Assembly (NCBI RefSeq): GCF_026344005.1
Contig: NZ_JAPKNH010000008.1
Coordinates: 1 to 64,000, forward strand
Source of the DNA: Kaistia terrae
GTDB taxonomy: Bacteria > Pseudomonadota > Alphaproteobacteria > Rhizobiales > Kaistiaceae
Length of the DNA: 64,000 nucleotides
Direction of reading: 5' to 3'
Positions 7,068 to 16,643 of the stretch are shown here, one piece after another (positions within the stretch are counted from its first letter, which is position 1; each line of letters begins with the position of its first letter). Below the pieces are notes generated by a model. The model did no database searches and was not told the origin of the DNA. It saw only the letters and a program-made list of their open reading frames with translations. Made by a program: the position numbers and the translations under genes.

Positions 7068-8054
7068 ATGACGGGTCATCGCAGCCGAATCCTGATCACC
7101 GGCGGTTCTGGTTTCGTCGGGCGCGCGCTCGTCCGCCTTCTTTCCGCCGAGCATGAGGTTCTCGTCTTCGACGCCCTCACCTTCGGGAGGGATCGTTTCA
7201 CGCCAGCGGAACTCGGGCGGATACAACTGGTCGAGGGCGATGTGCGCGACACGCTTGCCGTCGCGCAGACGATCGCGCGCTTCGCTCCCGAAATCCTGAT
7301 TCACCTCGCAGCGATCCACTTCATCCCGCATTGCGAGCGCGACCCGGCAACAGCCCTCGCGGTCAACGTGGCCGGCACCGTCAATCTGCTGACGGCGGCG
7401 CCCGCCGGGTGCCGCTTCGTGCTGGCCAGCAGCGGCGCGGTCTACCGCCCCGACGAAGCACCGCATAGGGAAGATGTATCTGCACTAGCGCCCAGCGACA
7501 TCTACGGGCTGACCAAGCTGCAGGCGGAGCAATTTCTGCGGCATTTTGCCGGCGCAAGAGGGATTGCTGGTGTTGCGGCCCGCCTGTTCAACGTCGTGGG
7601 CTCCGGCGAGACCAACCCCCATCTCCTGCCCGAAGTGGCGATGCAACTAAGGACCGGAGATCGCGAAGTCCGGCTCGGTAATCTCTGGCCGAAGCGCGAC
7701 TACATCCATGTCGAGGACGCCGCCGCCGGGTTTGCCGCACTGGCTCTCCGGGGCGACGTGGCGCCAGGCGAGATGCTGGCGGTCAATCTCGGCACATCGC
7801 ACCAGCACTCCGTCGCCGAGATGCTCGACCACATGCGGCAGGCCGCAGGCTTCGATTTTCGCGTCATCCAGGATCCGGCGCGTACGCGGTTGGTTGATCG
7901 CCCTTTTCTAGCTGCCGACATCGACCGGATCAGCGAGCGCTTCGGCTGGCGGCCGACATGGTCGATCCAGGAAGCGGTGCGCGATCTCTGGCATCATCCC
8001 GACTTCAGCCCTCGGCTGTTTGGGCCTGCGGCCGGGCCGGTCGTGGCAACATGA
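7068..8054 (+). CDS. NAD-dependent sugar-nucleotide epimerase/dehydratase (extended SDR)
   Basis: Its likely role is converting an NDP-sugar for surface-polysaccharide synthesis. The NAD-binding glycine motif is ILITGGSGFVGRALV near the N-terminus. HLAAIHFIPHCERDP and the YxxxK catalytic pair in SDIYGLTKLQAE follow, then the substrate segment RDYIHVEDAAAGF typical of GalE-like epimerases. Length (about 328 aa) is normal. ATG 7068 is preferred over GTG 7062 by spacing to GGGGGGC. Its stop overlaps the next gene's start (ATGATG), so the three genes form one operon. Confidence 0.85.
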   Translation: MTGHRSRILITGGSGFVGRALVRLLSAEHEVLVFDALTFGRDRFTPAELGRIQLVEGDVRDTLAVAQTIARFAPEILIHLAAIHFIPHCERDPATALAVNVAGTVNLLTAAPAGCRFVLASSGAVYRPDEAPHREDVSALAPSDIYGLTKLQAEQFLRHFAGARGIAGVAARLFNVVGSGETNPHLLPEVAMQLRTGDREVRLGNLWPKRDYIHVEDAAAGFAALALRGDVAPGEMLAVNLGTSHQHSVAEMLDHMRQAAGFDFRVIQDPARTRLVDRPFLAADIDRISERFGWRPTWSIQEAVRDLWHHPDFSPRLFGPAAGPVVAT

Positions 8055-9187
8055 TGCGGATCGCGCTTCTCACCGAACTCTATCCGCCCAGTATCGGGGG
8101 CCAGGAACTCTTCTTCGAAGGCCTCGGCCGGGCGCTCGTCGAGCACGGTCACTCCGTCGAAGTCTTTTGCGTCGGCCATGCGGCGGGATTGCCGGCGCGG
8201 GAGATCGTGCACAACATCACCATCCATCGCTTTCCCTCGGACCCTCACTACAAGACGCCGGCCAAGGCCTGGATGAAGCGGGCCTGGCCTTCGATTTTCC
8301 GCTATGCGGCCTGGACCCGACTCCGTCTCCAGCTGGGCGAATACGACTTGGTCGTGCTCAATCAGTGGCCGCTGTTGCATGCCGTCACCCTGCCCCGCGA
8401 CCTGCGTCGGCGCTCGGTGCTGCACTGGTGCGAAATCCGCGAAGGCCGCTTCTATGGCGCTTTGCAGAAATGGCTTCCCCGCCTCGTCACACACAACGCG
8501 GCGATCAGCGATGGCGTCGCGAGCGAGATCCGGCGGACGTCCGGCCGCCCGATCTTCACAATGCCGAGCGGCCTGCGACTGGGCGACTATGGCGCCGCGC
8601 CGCAAGATCGTCGGAGCGGCGTTCTCTCACTCGGCCGGATCGTTGAACACAAGAACCTGCCCTTGCTCGTCAGGTGCTTCGACGTCCTGAAACGACGCGG
8701 CTATCCCGGCGGGCTGACGATCGCCGGCGAGGGTCCGACAATGCCCGACCTGCGCCGGACGGTCGCGGCATCGCCATTTGCGGCCGACATCGCGCTCCTG
8801 GGACCGGTCAGCGACGCGGAAAAGGCCCAGCTTCTGGCGCAGAGCGATCTCTTGGTCCTCACCAGCCAAAGAGAAGGCTTTCCGCGCGTCGTTGCGGAAG
8901 CGATGGCAAGCGGCCTGCCGGTTTTGACGGCGGCCTATCCCGGCAACGGCACGAAGGAGGTGGTTCGTGAAGCCGGCTGTGGCCTCGTTGCCGAACCCCT
9001 GCCGGCCTCTTTGGCAGACGCTGCCCAATCCATCCTTGATGCATGGGAAACCTTTTCCCATGCCGGAAGCCTCTATGCGGAAAAGCTCGACTGGGGCGGA
9101 ATTGCCGAGAGGCTGGAGCAGCAGGTCGGCTGGAAACCAGCGCGATCCATTGCCCTTCCAGGGGCAGATCCCTCGCATGCCTGCTAG
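8051..9187 (+). CDS. Glycosyltransferase family 4 (GT-B fold)
   Basis: A 378-aa retaining glycosyltransferase beginning MMRIALLTELYPPSIGGQEL, the usual GT4 acceptor-side opening. The donor-binding half has LSLGRIVEHKNLPLLVRCFD, LTIAGEGPTMPDLR and LVLTSQREGFPRVVAEAMAS; the Glu-x7-Glu-type E(G)FP...E motif is intact. It is soluble or peripherally membrane-bound. It overlaps the epimerase stop and the next glycosyltransferase start (11 nt). The acceptor and sugar cannot be deduced. Confidence 0.88.
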   Translation: MMRIALLTELYPPSIGGQELFFEGLGRALVEHGHSVEVFCVGHAAGLPAREIVHNITIHRFPSDPHYKTPAKAWMKRAWPSIFRYAAWTRLRLQLGEYDLVVLNQWPLLHAVTLPRDLRRRSVLHWCEIREGRFYGALQKWLPRLVTHNAAISDGVASEIRRTSGRPIFTMPSGLRLGDYGAAPQDRRSGVLSLGRIVEHKNLPLLVRCFDVLKRRGYPGGLTIAGEGPTMPDLRRTVAASPFAADIALLGPVSDAEKAQLLAQSDLLVLTSQREGFPRVVAEAMASGLPVLTAAYPGNGTKEVVREAGCGLVAEPLPASLADAAQSILDAWETFSHAGSLYAEKLDWGGIAERLEQQVGWKPARSIALPGADPSHAC

Positions 9188-10289
9188 TCCCCGCCGTATC
9201 CTGCAAATCTTGCCGGATGGCAGCTCTGGCGGCGGCGGCACGGCTGTACTGGGCCTCTGTTCGGATCTCCGTGCTGAGGGAAGCTGGGACGTCGCGCTGA
9301 TAACGGCTCCCGGTTCGCGGGTGGAGCAACAGGCGGCGCGCGACGGCATCACCATTTTCCCCATCGACTTCTTCACGTCGCGGCTCGATTTCCGCGTCAC
9401 TAGCCGACTGGCCCATCACATCGACGAATTCCGGCCCGACCTGGTGCATGCCCATGGCGCACGGGCTGCCCTCCCCTTCTGCTCCAGGAAACTCCGCAAT
9501 GGGACGCGGCTCGCCTACACCGTGCATGGCTTTCACCACACCCGGAAATCGTTCCCGCTGCGCCAACTCGGAAGATTGGCAGAGCGCCACATCGCAACGC
9601 GCGCCGATGCCGTGATCTTCGTCTCCGAGGGCGACCGGGAACAGGCTGTCCGTGAACGCATCCTTCCCCGCGACAGTCGGAAGGGTTCAATCGTGGTCAA
9701 CGGCATCGATCCCTCTGATTTCAAAGCGATAGTGCCCTCGAGCGAGTACTTCGATCTGATATTTGCCGGGCGCGCCCATCCGCAGAAGAACCCGCTCTTC
9801 ATGGTCGAGATCATGGAGGCGCTGCATGGTTCCGGCATTCGACTGCGAATGATCTGCGGAGGCGAACTCGAAGAAGCGCTAAAAGCACGAATTGCCGCCA
9901 GCCCGGAGAGCGATAGCATCTCCTTTACGGGCGCATTGCCTCGCGAAGAGGTCCTGAGCGCCTTCCTTTCGGCCAAGCTCCTGGTGATGCCCTCGCTCTG
10001 GGAAGGACTGCCGATCGCGCCAATCGAAGCGCTCTATTGCGGCTTGCCGGTCATTGCCTCGAACATTCGCGGTACGGATGAAGTGGTGATCGACGGCGTC
10101 AATGGCCGGTTGATCGACGGGTTCGACGCGATGGCCTACGCGAAAGCCATTCGCGAAATTCTGGGAAATGACGCGCTTCGCAGGCGCATGGTCACAGAGG
10201 GGCGGCGTCGGGTCGAAGACCACTTTTTGCGCTCAGCCAGCTCTGTCCGCCACGAGGCGATTTACCAGTCGCTTCTGCGTTCATCCTGA
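9177..10289 (+). CDS. Glycosyltransferase family 4, second enzyme of the cluster
   Basis: The start is ATG 9177 (MPASPRRILQILPDGSSGGG), overlapping the upstream gene by 11 nt, which gives 370 aa. The N-terminal domain has DLVHAHGARAALPF. The donor domain has LIFAGRAHPQKNPLFMVEIM, ISFTGALPREEVLSAFLSA and the terminal motif MPSLWEGLPIAPIEALYCG. With the epimerase and first GT4 it would add two sugars to a lipid-linked or lipopolysaccharide acceptor. No flippase, polymerase or exporter lies in the window. Confidence 0.88.
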   Translation: MPASPRRILQILPDGSSGGGGTAVLGLCSDLRAEGSWDVALITAPGSRVEQQAARDGITIFPIDFFTSRLDFRVTSRLAHHIDEFRPDLVHAHGARAALPFCSRKLRNGTRLAYTVHGFHHTRKSFPLRQLGRLAERHIATRADAVIFVSEGDREQAVRERILPRDSRKGSIVVNGIDPSDFKAIVPSSEYFDLIFAGRAHPQKNPLFMVEIMEALHGSGIRLRMICGGELEEALKARIAASPESDSISFTGALPREEVLSAFLSAKLLVMPSLWEGLPIAPIEALYCGLPVIASNIRGTDEVVIDGVNGRLIDGFDAMAYAKAIREILGNDALRRRMVTEGRRRVEDHFLRSASSVRHEAIYQSLLRSS

Positions 10290-10477
10290 ACGCTTTGCGG
10301 TCAGCGGCCAGACGGCCGAGCCTGAATGCCATGCAAACCTCAGGGCGCTAAAGACAATGCTTCGCGCCAAGAGATAGTACATTTATCCTTCTACGGAGCT
10401 TGTTCGCGAATCGCCTGCGGAGAGCTTTTTCCAATACAGAATAGAGCGCCCTGTAGTCCGCCCGGAATTCTCCGCCC

Positions 10478-10654
10478 ATGAGCAGCAAGATGCCCGACAG
10501 CCCCGGGGACGCCACGAAAGCAAAGGGGCGCGACGCCAATCCAGTCCGCTTGAAGGACGCCCCAAGGGCCATTGCACGGACGCTCGTCTACGCCGGCCTC
10601 ATCGCGGCCAGCATCGTGCTGTGGTGGGCCCTCGGCAGGCTCGTCCTCGGCTAG
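10478..10654 (+). CDS. 58-aa single-span membrane protein
   Basis: A short frame from ATG 10478 with high-GC third positions like its neighbours. The first 35 residues are charged (MSSKMPDSPGDATKAKGRDA). A hydrophobic helix then follows (LVYAGLIAASIVLWWALGRL) and the protein ends two residues later, so a tail-anchored inner-membrane topology is likely. It runs towards the tetR gene and their stop codons overlap. No family recognised. Base composition and the clean membrane segment support it. Confidence 0.55.
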   Translation: MSSKMPDSPGDATKAKGRDANPVRLKDAPRAIARTLVYAGLIAASIVLWWALGRLVLG

Positions 10655-11310
10655 GCCAATTGCGACCGAGCCTCGCGCTCGGACGGGACCGGAACGGCGA
10701 CATTACGGCGGAAACCGGCCACCAGGCACAGCAGCGCTGCCCGCAGGTTTTTGGCGACATCGGCGTTGAAATCATAGCGAAGCCAATTGTCGAGCAGACC
10801 CGACATGAAGCAATGCAGCGTCGTAGAGGCCGTGGCCGCGGTCCAACCTTCGGCCAGGAGGCCTGCCTGCTCGGCCCGCTCGAAGGCGCGACGGAAATTC
10901 TCAACCATCGTGTCGTGCATGGATCGCTGCAGGGTGAATGCCTCCTGCATCTCGCTGAGATACTCGCAGCGCGTCACGATGATCTTATAGACCATGCGCG
11001 TGTGCTCATCGGTTCCGAACAGTTCGATCACGTTGAGCGCCCAGTCGAGCACCACCTGCAACGGATCGACCGCATCCTCGAAGCTGCGCGCCAGAACAGC
11101 CACGTGCAGGTCGTAAACCCGCGCGAAAATTGCCGTCAGTAGCTCCTGCTTGTTGGCGAAATGCCAATAGATCGCGCCCCGGGTCACGCCGGCCTCTGCC
11201 GCGATCCGATCCAGCGACGCCTTCGAGACCCCGATCTCGATGAAAACGACTTCCGCGGCATCCAGGATGCGTTGCCGAGTTTCCTCAGACTGAGATTTTG
11301 TACGTCTCAC
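10651..11310 (-). CDS. TetR/AcrR-family repressor of the adjacent RND pump
   Basis: A 219-aa regulator. The N-terminal helix-turn-helix is clear: TRQRILDAAEVVFIEIGVSK, AGVTRGAIYWHFANKQELLT. The ligand domain ends in ASTTLHCFMSGLLDNWLRYD, the AcrR/TtgR/SmeT subgroup pattern. It is divergent from the efflux genes, and its start is 16 nt from an operator (11326-11349) nearly identical to the AcrR box. It probably represses both itself and the pump until a drug or toxic ligand binds. Confidence 0.9.
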   Translation of the reverse strand: MRRTKSQSEETRQRILDAAEVVFIEIGVSKASLDRIAAEAGVTRGAIYWHFANKQELLTAIFARVYDLHVAVLARSFEDAVDPLQVVLDWALNVIELFGTDEHTRMVYKIIVTRCEYLSEMQEAFTLQRSMHDTMVENFRRAFERAEQAGLLAEGWTAATASTTLHCFMSGLLDNWLRYDFNADVAKNLRAALLCLVAGFRRNVAVPVPSEREARSQLA

Positions 11311-11325
11311 TTAGCAGATTTCCTT

Positions 11326-11349
11326 TACATACATCGATGAATGTATATA
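11326..11349. promoter_or_regulatory. AcrR-like operator between tetR and the efflux genes
   Basis: The 24-nt site starts TACATACAT and continues GAATGTATATA after a 4-nt centre, an imperfect inverted repeat. It closely resembles the E. coli AcrR box (TACATACATT...AATGTATGTA), with the same half-site sequence and spacing. It lies in the divergent promoter region. Confidence 0.75.
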
Positions 11350-11396
11350 TGCTGTGCCGCAATAGATCCAGTCATCTCTTTTTGCGGTGCAATGCC

Positions 11397-12557
11397 ATGC
11401 GTTTGCCCTTCCCCTCCCGCCGGACCATAGCAGCACTGCTCATGGGCACTAGCCTGCTCGCCCTTCCGGCGGCAGCCATGGCGCAAGCGCCGGCCGCCCC
11501 GCCGCCGCCCAGCGTCGAGCTGACCACCCTCAATGCCCGAGAAGTACCGTTGAGCTACAGCTATGCGGGCCGCATCTCGGCTTTCCGCGAAGTCCAGGTC
11601 CGCGCCCAGGTGGGCGGCATCCTGATGGAACGTGCCTATATCGAAGGCGCGCGCGTCAAGGCCGGCGACGTGCTGTTCCGCGTCGATCCGAAGACCTATG
11701 AGGCCGAAGTGGCCAGGGCCGCGGCGCAGCTGCAGACCGCCGAGGCCCAGCTCGCGCAAGCCACACGCGACAAGACGCGTGCGGTCGAGCTGTTCACGCG
11801 TCAGGTCGGATCGCAGAAGTCGCGCGACGATGCGCTTTCGGCTGTCGATCTCGCCGAGGCAGCCGTAGCCGCTGCCAAGGCGCAGTTGAAGGCGGCACAG
11901 ATCAATCTCGACTATGCGACGGTTCGCGCGCCGATCGACGGCATCACCAGCCTCGACGTCGTGCCGGAAGGCAGTCTGGTTGGCGTCAGCAGCGGCGATA
12001 GCCTGCTGACCACCATCACCCAGCTCGATCCGGTCTACGTGAACTTCTCGTTCACGGATGCGAACGCGGCCGAGCTGCGCCGTATCGCCGATGCCCAGAA
12101 GACGCATACGGCCGATACCAAGCTGACTGCCACCATCACCTTCGGTGACGGCCGGGTCTACGACAAGCCGGGCGAGATCGACTTTACCTCGGCGAGCATC
12201 GACACGCAGACCGGCACCATCCGTTCGCGCGCCATCTTTGAGAACCCGGATTCCTACCTGATCCCGGGCCAGTTCGTCCGCGTCACCATTTCCGGCATGT
12301 CGCTCGCCTCGGCGATCGTCGTCCCGGAGATCGCGGTCCTGCAGGGTCCGCAGGGCAAGTTTGTCTATACCGTCAACGAGCAGAATGTCGCCGCCATGGC
12401 GCCCGTCACCCTCGGCCAGTCGGTTGAAGGCGGCTGGATCGTCACCGACGGCCTGAAGTCCGGCGACCAGGTCGTCACTTCCGGCGTCATCAAGGTCCGT
12501 CCCGGCGCGCCGGTCGCGGCTTCGAAGACCACTGTCCAGACTGCGCAGGCGAACTGA
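11397..12557 (+). CDS. RND efflux periplasmic adaptor (AcrA/MexA-type membrane fusion protein)
   Basis: I start it at ATG 11397 ([20 protein letters not shown]), giving a signal peptide ending near PAAAMAQA. The lipoyl/barrel-sandwich halves are visible: [20 protein letters not shown] and [21 protein letters not shown] coiled hairpin rich in Ala/Gln lies between them ([20 protein letters not shown]). The beta-barrel domain ([12 protein letters not shown]) and membrane-proximal domain follow. The start of the transporter overlaps its stop. It bridges the inner-membrane pump to an outer-membrane channel; no TolC-type gene is nearby. Confidence 0.92.
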   Translation: MRLPFPSRRTIAALLMGTSLLALPAAAMAQAPAAPPPPSVELTTLNAREVPLSYSYAGRISAFREVQVRAQVGGILMERAYIEGARVKAGDVLFRVDPKTYEAEVARAAAQLQTAEAQLAQATRDKTRAVELFTRQVGSQKSRDDALSAVDLAEAAVAAAKAQLKAAQINLDYATVRAPIDGITSLDVVPEGSLVGVSSGDSLLTTITQLDPVYVNFSFTDANAAELRRIADAQKTHTADTKLTATITFGDGRVYDKPGEIDFTSASIDTQTGTIRSRAIFENPDSYLIPGQFVRVTISGMSLASAIVVPEIAVLQGPQGKFVYTVNEQNVAAMAPVTLGQSVEGGWIVTDGLKSGDQVVTSGVIKVRPGAPVAASKTTVQTAQAN

Positions 12558-15500
12558 TGAACCGCTTTTTCGTCGATAGGCCAGTCTTCGCGGCCGTCAT
12601 TTCGATCGTCATCGTGCTGGCGGGCATCCTCGCCATGCGCGCGCTGCCGATCGCCCAGTATCCCGAACTGACGCCACCGCAGGTGGTCGTCACCGCTACC
12701 TATCCCGGCGCCAGCGCCGATGTTTTGACCCAGACCGTCGCCGCGCCGCTCGAAGAGCAGATCAACGGCGTCGAAGACATGCTCTACATGCAGTCGGTCA
12801 ATTCGAGCTCTGGCTCGATGCAGCTGACCGTCACCTTCGCGACGGGAACCGACGCCGACCAGGCGACCATCAACGTCAACAACCGCGTCCAGCGTGCGGT
12901 CTCGGCGCTGCCTTCGGAAGTGCAGCGGCTCGGCGTCACGGTCAACAAGCAGTCGAGCTCGATCCTCGCCGTCGTCGCGCTGACCTCTGACAACCCGCAA
13001 TATGATTCCGTCTACCTGGCCAACTACGCGCTGCTGAACGTCATCGACGAGCTGAAGCGGACGCCGGGTGTTGGCCAGGCGAACCTGTTCAGCCGCGAGA
13101 ACTACGCCATGCGCGTCTGGCTGCGGCCGGACAAGCTCGCCCAGTTCGGCTTGACGACGGATGAAGTCGCCACGGCCATCCGCGAGCAGAACCAGCAATA
13201 CGCGGCCGGCCGCGTCGGCGACCCGCCGACCGATGGCATGCTGACCTATTCCTACGCGGTGACCACGGACGGGCGCCTGCCCGACGCCGAAGCCTTTGGC
13301 AACATCATCCTGCGCTCGGATTCAAACGGTTCGACGCTGCGCCTGCGCGACGTCGCCCGCATCGACCTTGGCGCCCAGGACTATGGCTTCAAGGCCATCC
13401 TGAGCGGCCAGCCGACCGTCCCGATCGGCATCTATCTGCAGCCGGGCGCCAACGCGCTCAACACGATCGAAGCGGTCAAGGTCAAGCTGGACGAGATCCA
13501 GACGCGGATGCCGGAAGGCGTCAGCTACAAGATCCCCTATGACACGACCCTGTTCGTGCAGGCCTCGATCGAGGAAGTGATCAAGACCTTCATCGAGGCG
13601 CTTATCCTCGTCGTGATCGTGGTCTTCGTCTTCCTGCAGAACTGGCGGGCGACGCTGATCCCGCTGATTGCCGTGCCGGTATCCATCCTCGGCACCTTTG
13701 CCGGCATGTATCTGCTCGGCTTCTCGATCAACCTGCTAACCCTGTTCGGCCTGGTGCTGGCGATCGGTATCGTCGTCGACGACGCCATCGTCGTGCTCGA
13801 AAACGTCGAGCGCATCATGACGACGGAAAAGCTGCCGCCGCGCGAGGCGACCATCAAGGCGATGGGCGAAGTGACGGGTCCCGTCATCGCCATCGTGCTG
13901 GTGCTGGTCTCGGTGTTCGTGCCGGTGGCCTTCATGGGTGGCCTGGCGGGCGAAATGTATCGCCAGTTCGCCATCACCATCGCCGTCTCGGTCACGATCT
14001 CCGGCATCGTCGCCCTGACGCTGACACCGGCGCTGTGCGCCCTGTTGCTGAAGCCGGGCCATCATGAGCCGATCCTGCCGTTCCGCCTGTTCAACCGCTT
14101 CTTCGACTGGTTGACCCGCGGCTACACCGCCGGCGTGCGTTTCTTCCTGAAGCGCGCCCTGCTCGGCATCGCATTGTTTGCGATCATGATCGGCGCGATG
14201 GGCTATCTCGCCATGAAGATCCCCGGCGCCCTCGTGCCGGAAGAAGACCAGGGCGTCATCCTGACGGTCGGCATCCTGCCCCCGGCAGCTGCCCTGTCGC
14301 GCACCGCCGAAGTCATGTCGACGGTGAGCGAGAACGTGTCGAACCATCCGGCGGTCCAGAGCGTCCTTGCCTTCTCGGGCTTTGACCTGCTCGCCGGTTC
14401 GCAGTCGCCCAGCGCCGGCGCCGCCTTCGTCAAGCTGAAGGACTGGTCCGAGCGCAAGACGCCAGATCTCGACGCCCGCGCCATGCCAGGCCAGGTCATG
14501 GGCATGAATGCCGGCATCCAGGACGGCATGGTGCTCGCGTTCAACCCGCCGCCGATCCAGGGCCTGAGCACGACGGGCGGCTTCGAGCTGTACGTCCAGG
14601 ACCGTGCCGGCTCCGGCACGCCGCAATTGCTGGCAACGACGCAGGCGCTGGTCGACGCGGCAGCCAAGAGGCCGGAACTCGCCGGCGTCCGCACGACGCT
14701 GACGACCAACGTTCCGCAGTACAAGATCAATGTCGACCGCGAGAAGGCCAAGGCCCTCGGCGTGCCGCTGACCTCGATCTTCGCCACCATGCAGGCGACC
14801 TTCGGCAGCCTCTATGTCAACGACTTCACGCTCTATGGCCGGAATTTCCAGGTCAAGCTGCAGTCCGAGGCAAACTTCCGCGAGAAGCCGGAGGACCTGC
14901 GCCAGGTCTTCGTCCGCGCCGACAGCGGCAGCATGATCCCGCTCGACGCGCTCGTGCATGTCGACCGGACGATCGGACCAGACCTGCTGGAGCGCTTCAA
15001 CAACTTCCCGGCGGCGAAGGTGATGGGTAACCCGGCGCCTGGCTATTCCTCGGGCCAGGCTCTGGCTGCCATCCGCGCCGTGGCCGCGGAAGCGCTGCCG
15101 CCGAACTACACGGTGGCGTGGACGGGCTCGGCCTACCAGGAAATCGCCACCGGCGGTTCGGGCCAGCAGGCTTTGATCTTCGGCATCATCATGGTGTTCC
15201 TGATCCTGGCCGCCCAGTATGAGCGCTGGTCGCTGCCGCTCGCCGTCATCCTGGCGGTGCCGTTCGCGCTGTTCGGAGCCCTCGTGGCCATCTGGCTGCG
15301 CGGTCTCAGCAATGACGTGTACTTCCAGATCGGTCTGGTGACGCTGATCGGCCTGGCTGCGAAAAACGCGATCCTGATCGTCGAGTTCGCGGTGATCAAA
15401 CGCGAAGAGGGCATGAGCGCCTTCGACGCGGCGCTCGAGGCGGCGCGCCTGCGCTTCCGCCCGATCGTGATGACGTCGCTCGCCTTCATCCTCGGCGTGG

Positions 15501-15709
15501 TGCCGTTGGCCATCTCGACAGGCGCCGGCTCCGCCAGCCGCCATTCGATCGGTACCGGCGTCATCGGCGGCATGCTGGCGGCAACCTTCATCGCCATCTT
15601 CTTCATCCCGCTGTTCTACAAGCTGATCGGCGGGGGCAAGGACAAGAAGGTGGAAGCCAACACGCCGGCAGTACCGGCGGCGGCAGCGCACCAGGAACCG
15701 GCCCACTAG
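12557..15709 (+). CDS. RND multidrug efflux transporter, AcrB/HAE1 family
   Basis: A 1050-aa inner-membrane proton/drug antiporter with twelve expected spans. The N-terminal [20 protein letters not shown], the proton-relay Asp pair in TM4 ([16 protein letters not shown]) and the partner Lys in [13 protein letters not shown] (TM10) are all present. The large porter loops have family features such as [20 protein letters not shown]. The start overlaps the adaptor stop (TGATG). It probably forms a tripartite pump with the adaptor and a TolC-like channel encoded elsewhere. Confidence 0.95.
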   Translation: MNRFFVDRPVFAAVISIVIVLAGILAMRALPIAQYPELTPPQVVVTATYPGASADVLTQTVAAPLEEQINGVEDMLYMQSVNSSSGSMQLTVTFATGTDADQATINVNNRVQRAVSALPSEVQRLGVTVNKQSSSILAVVALTSDNPQYDSVYLANYALLNVIDELKRTPGVGQANLFSRENYAMRVWLRPDKLAQFGLTTDEVATAIREQNQQYAAGRVGDPPTDGMLTYSYAVTTDGRLPDAEAFGNIILRSDSNGSTLRLRDVARIDLGAQDYGFKAILSGQPTVPIGIYLQPGANALNTIEAVKVKLDEIQTRMPEGVSYKIPYDTTLFVQASIEEVIKTFIEALILVVIVVFVFLQNWRATLIPLIAVPVSILGTFAGMYLLGFSINLLTLFGLVLAIGIVVDDAIVVLENVERIMTTEKLPPREATIKAMGEVTGPVIAIVLVLVSVFVPVAFMGGLAGEMYRQFAITIAVSVTISGIVALTLTPALCALLLKPGHHEPILPFRLFNRFFDWLTRGYTAGVRFFLKRALLGIALFAIMIGAMGYLAMKIPGALVPEEDQGVILTVGILPPAAALSRTAEVMSTVSENVSNHPAVQSVLAFSGFDLLAGSQSPSAGAAFVKLKDWSERKTPDLDARAMPGQVMGMNAGIQDGMVLAFNPPPIQGLSTTGGFELYVQDRAGSGTPQLLATTQALVDAAAKRPELAGVRTTLTTNVPQYKINVDREKAKALGVPLTSIFATMQATFGSLYVNDFTLYGRNFQVKLQSEANFREKPEDLRQVFVRADSGSMIPLDALVHVDRTIGPDLLERFNNFPAAKVMGNPAPGYSSGQALAAIRAVAAEALPPNYTVAWTGSAYQEIATGGSGQQALIFGIIMVFLILAAQYERWSLPLAVILAVPFALFGALVAIWLRGLSNDVYFQIGLVTLIGLAAKNAILIVEFAVIKREEGMSAFDAALEAARLRFRPIVMTSLAFILGVVPLAISTGAGSASRHSIGTGVIGGMLAATFIAIFFIPLFYKLIGGGKDKKVEANTPAVPAAAAHQEPAH

Positions 15710-15747
15710 GGGCCGGCCAGAGGCGCCAGCGCCTCAACCTGATCAAC

Positions 15748-15782
15748 AAAAAGGGGCGACGCCATCGGCGTCGCCCCTTTTT
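15748..15782. terminator. Strong bidirectional terminator
   Basis: GGGGCGACGCC (15753-15763) pairs perfectly with GGCGTCGCCCC (15767-15777), with a 3-nt loop. An A-run precedes it and a T-run follows it, so it can end both the efflux operon and the convergent sugar operon. Confidence 0.9.
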
Positions 15783-15821
15783 CATGCCTGGATCTTGCGC
15801 CGTTTACAGCGCAACGATCGT

Positions 15822-16631
15822 TCAGATGTAGCGCGGATAAGCGTCCGCATCGGGGGCATTCGCCCAGCTCATCAGCGTCTGGCCACCATCGATCAGCAGT
15901 TCCGAGCCGGTGACGTGGCGGGCATCGTCGCTGGCAAGGAAGGCAACCACCGCCGCGACATCTTCCGGCTGGCCGATGCGGCGCAGCGGAATGCGATCGG
16001 AAAAGCGCTTTGTGCTCGCCTCGAAGGCCGCCAGATCGGCAGCAGGCACGCCGAGAGTCGTCTGGATGACGCCCGGGCAGACGGCGTTGACGCGGATGCC
16101 ATAGCCGGCGCAATCGAGCGCCGCGACCTTGGTCAGGCCGACGACGGCGTGCTTGCTGGCGGTATAGGGCGAACCGCCCGACAGCACGTCCCAGCCGGCC
16201 ATGGACGAACCCATGTTGACGATCGCGCCGCCCTGCTTCTGGGCAATCATGATGCGAACGACGGCCTGCTGCACGATGAAGATGCCGCGCAAATTGATGC
16301 GCAGCACCCGGTCCCATTCCTCCAGAGCCAGCTCGGGAATGGGCGCCGGCGTGCCGGAAATGCCGGCATTGTTGAACAGGATATCGATCCGGCCAAAATG
16401 TTCGACAACGGCGGCAAGCGCCACGTCAACAGCGGCCGGATCCGTGACATCGGCGGAAACCGCAAACGCCCGGTCGCCAAGCTCCGCCGCAAGCGCCGAG
16501 GCGCGCGCGCCGTCCTGGTCGAGGATCGCGACGCCCCGCGCACCGTCATCCAGGAAACGCCGAACCGCCGCCTGGCCGATCGCCCCCGCGCCGCCGGTCA
16601 CCAGGGCGATCTTGTCTGCAAATCTCGTCAT
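15822..16631 (-). CDS. SDR-family NAD(P)-dependent oxidoreductase
   Basis: A 269-aa classical short-chain dehydrogenase. The cofactor motif is LVTGGAGAIGQAAV. The NNAG motif is LFNNAGISGTPAP. The catalytic Ser lies in NMGSSMAGW, with Tyr/Lys in PYTASKHAVVGL. It is the last gene of the sugar ABC operon, 12 nt after the epimerase gene, so it probably oxidises the imported sugar or a derived lactol/hydroxyl. The exact substrate is not visible. Confidence 0.85.
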   Translation of the reverse strand: MTRFADKIALVTGGAGAIGQAAVRRFLDDGARGVAILDQDGARASALAAELGDRAFAVSADVTDPAAVDVALAAVVEHFGRIDILFNNAGISGTPAPIPELALEEWDRVLRINLRGIFIVQQAVVRIMIAQKQGGAIVNMGSSMAGWDVLSGGSPYTASKHAVVGLTKVAALDCAGYGIRVNAVCPGVIQTTLGVPAADLAAFEASTKRFSDRIPLRRIGQPEDVAAVVAFLASDDARHVTGSELLIDGGQTLMSWANAPDADAYPRYI

Positions 16632-16643
16632 GGGGATCTCCGA

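Noticed and set aside
13736-15706. Long minus-strand open frame (656 codons) opposite the RND transporter
   Set aside because: Its translation is rich in Arg, His, Asp and Gln with no domain pattern, typical of the antisense frame of a high-GC gene. The plus-strand AcrB-type protein explains the region fully.
15709-15822. Outer-membrane channel gene expected after the RND pair
   Set aside because: Only a strong bidirectional terminator is present, and the next gene is a convergent SDR; no TolC-like frame exists.
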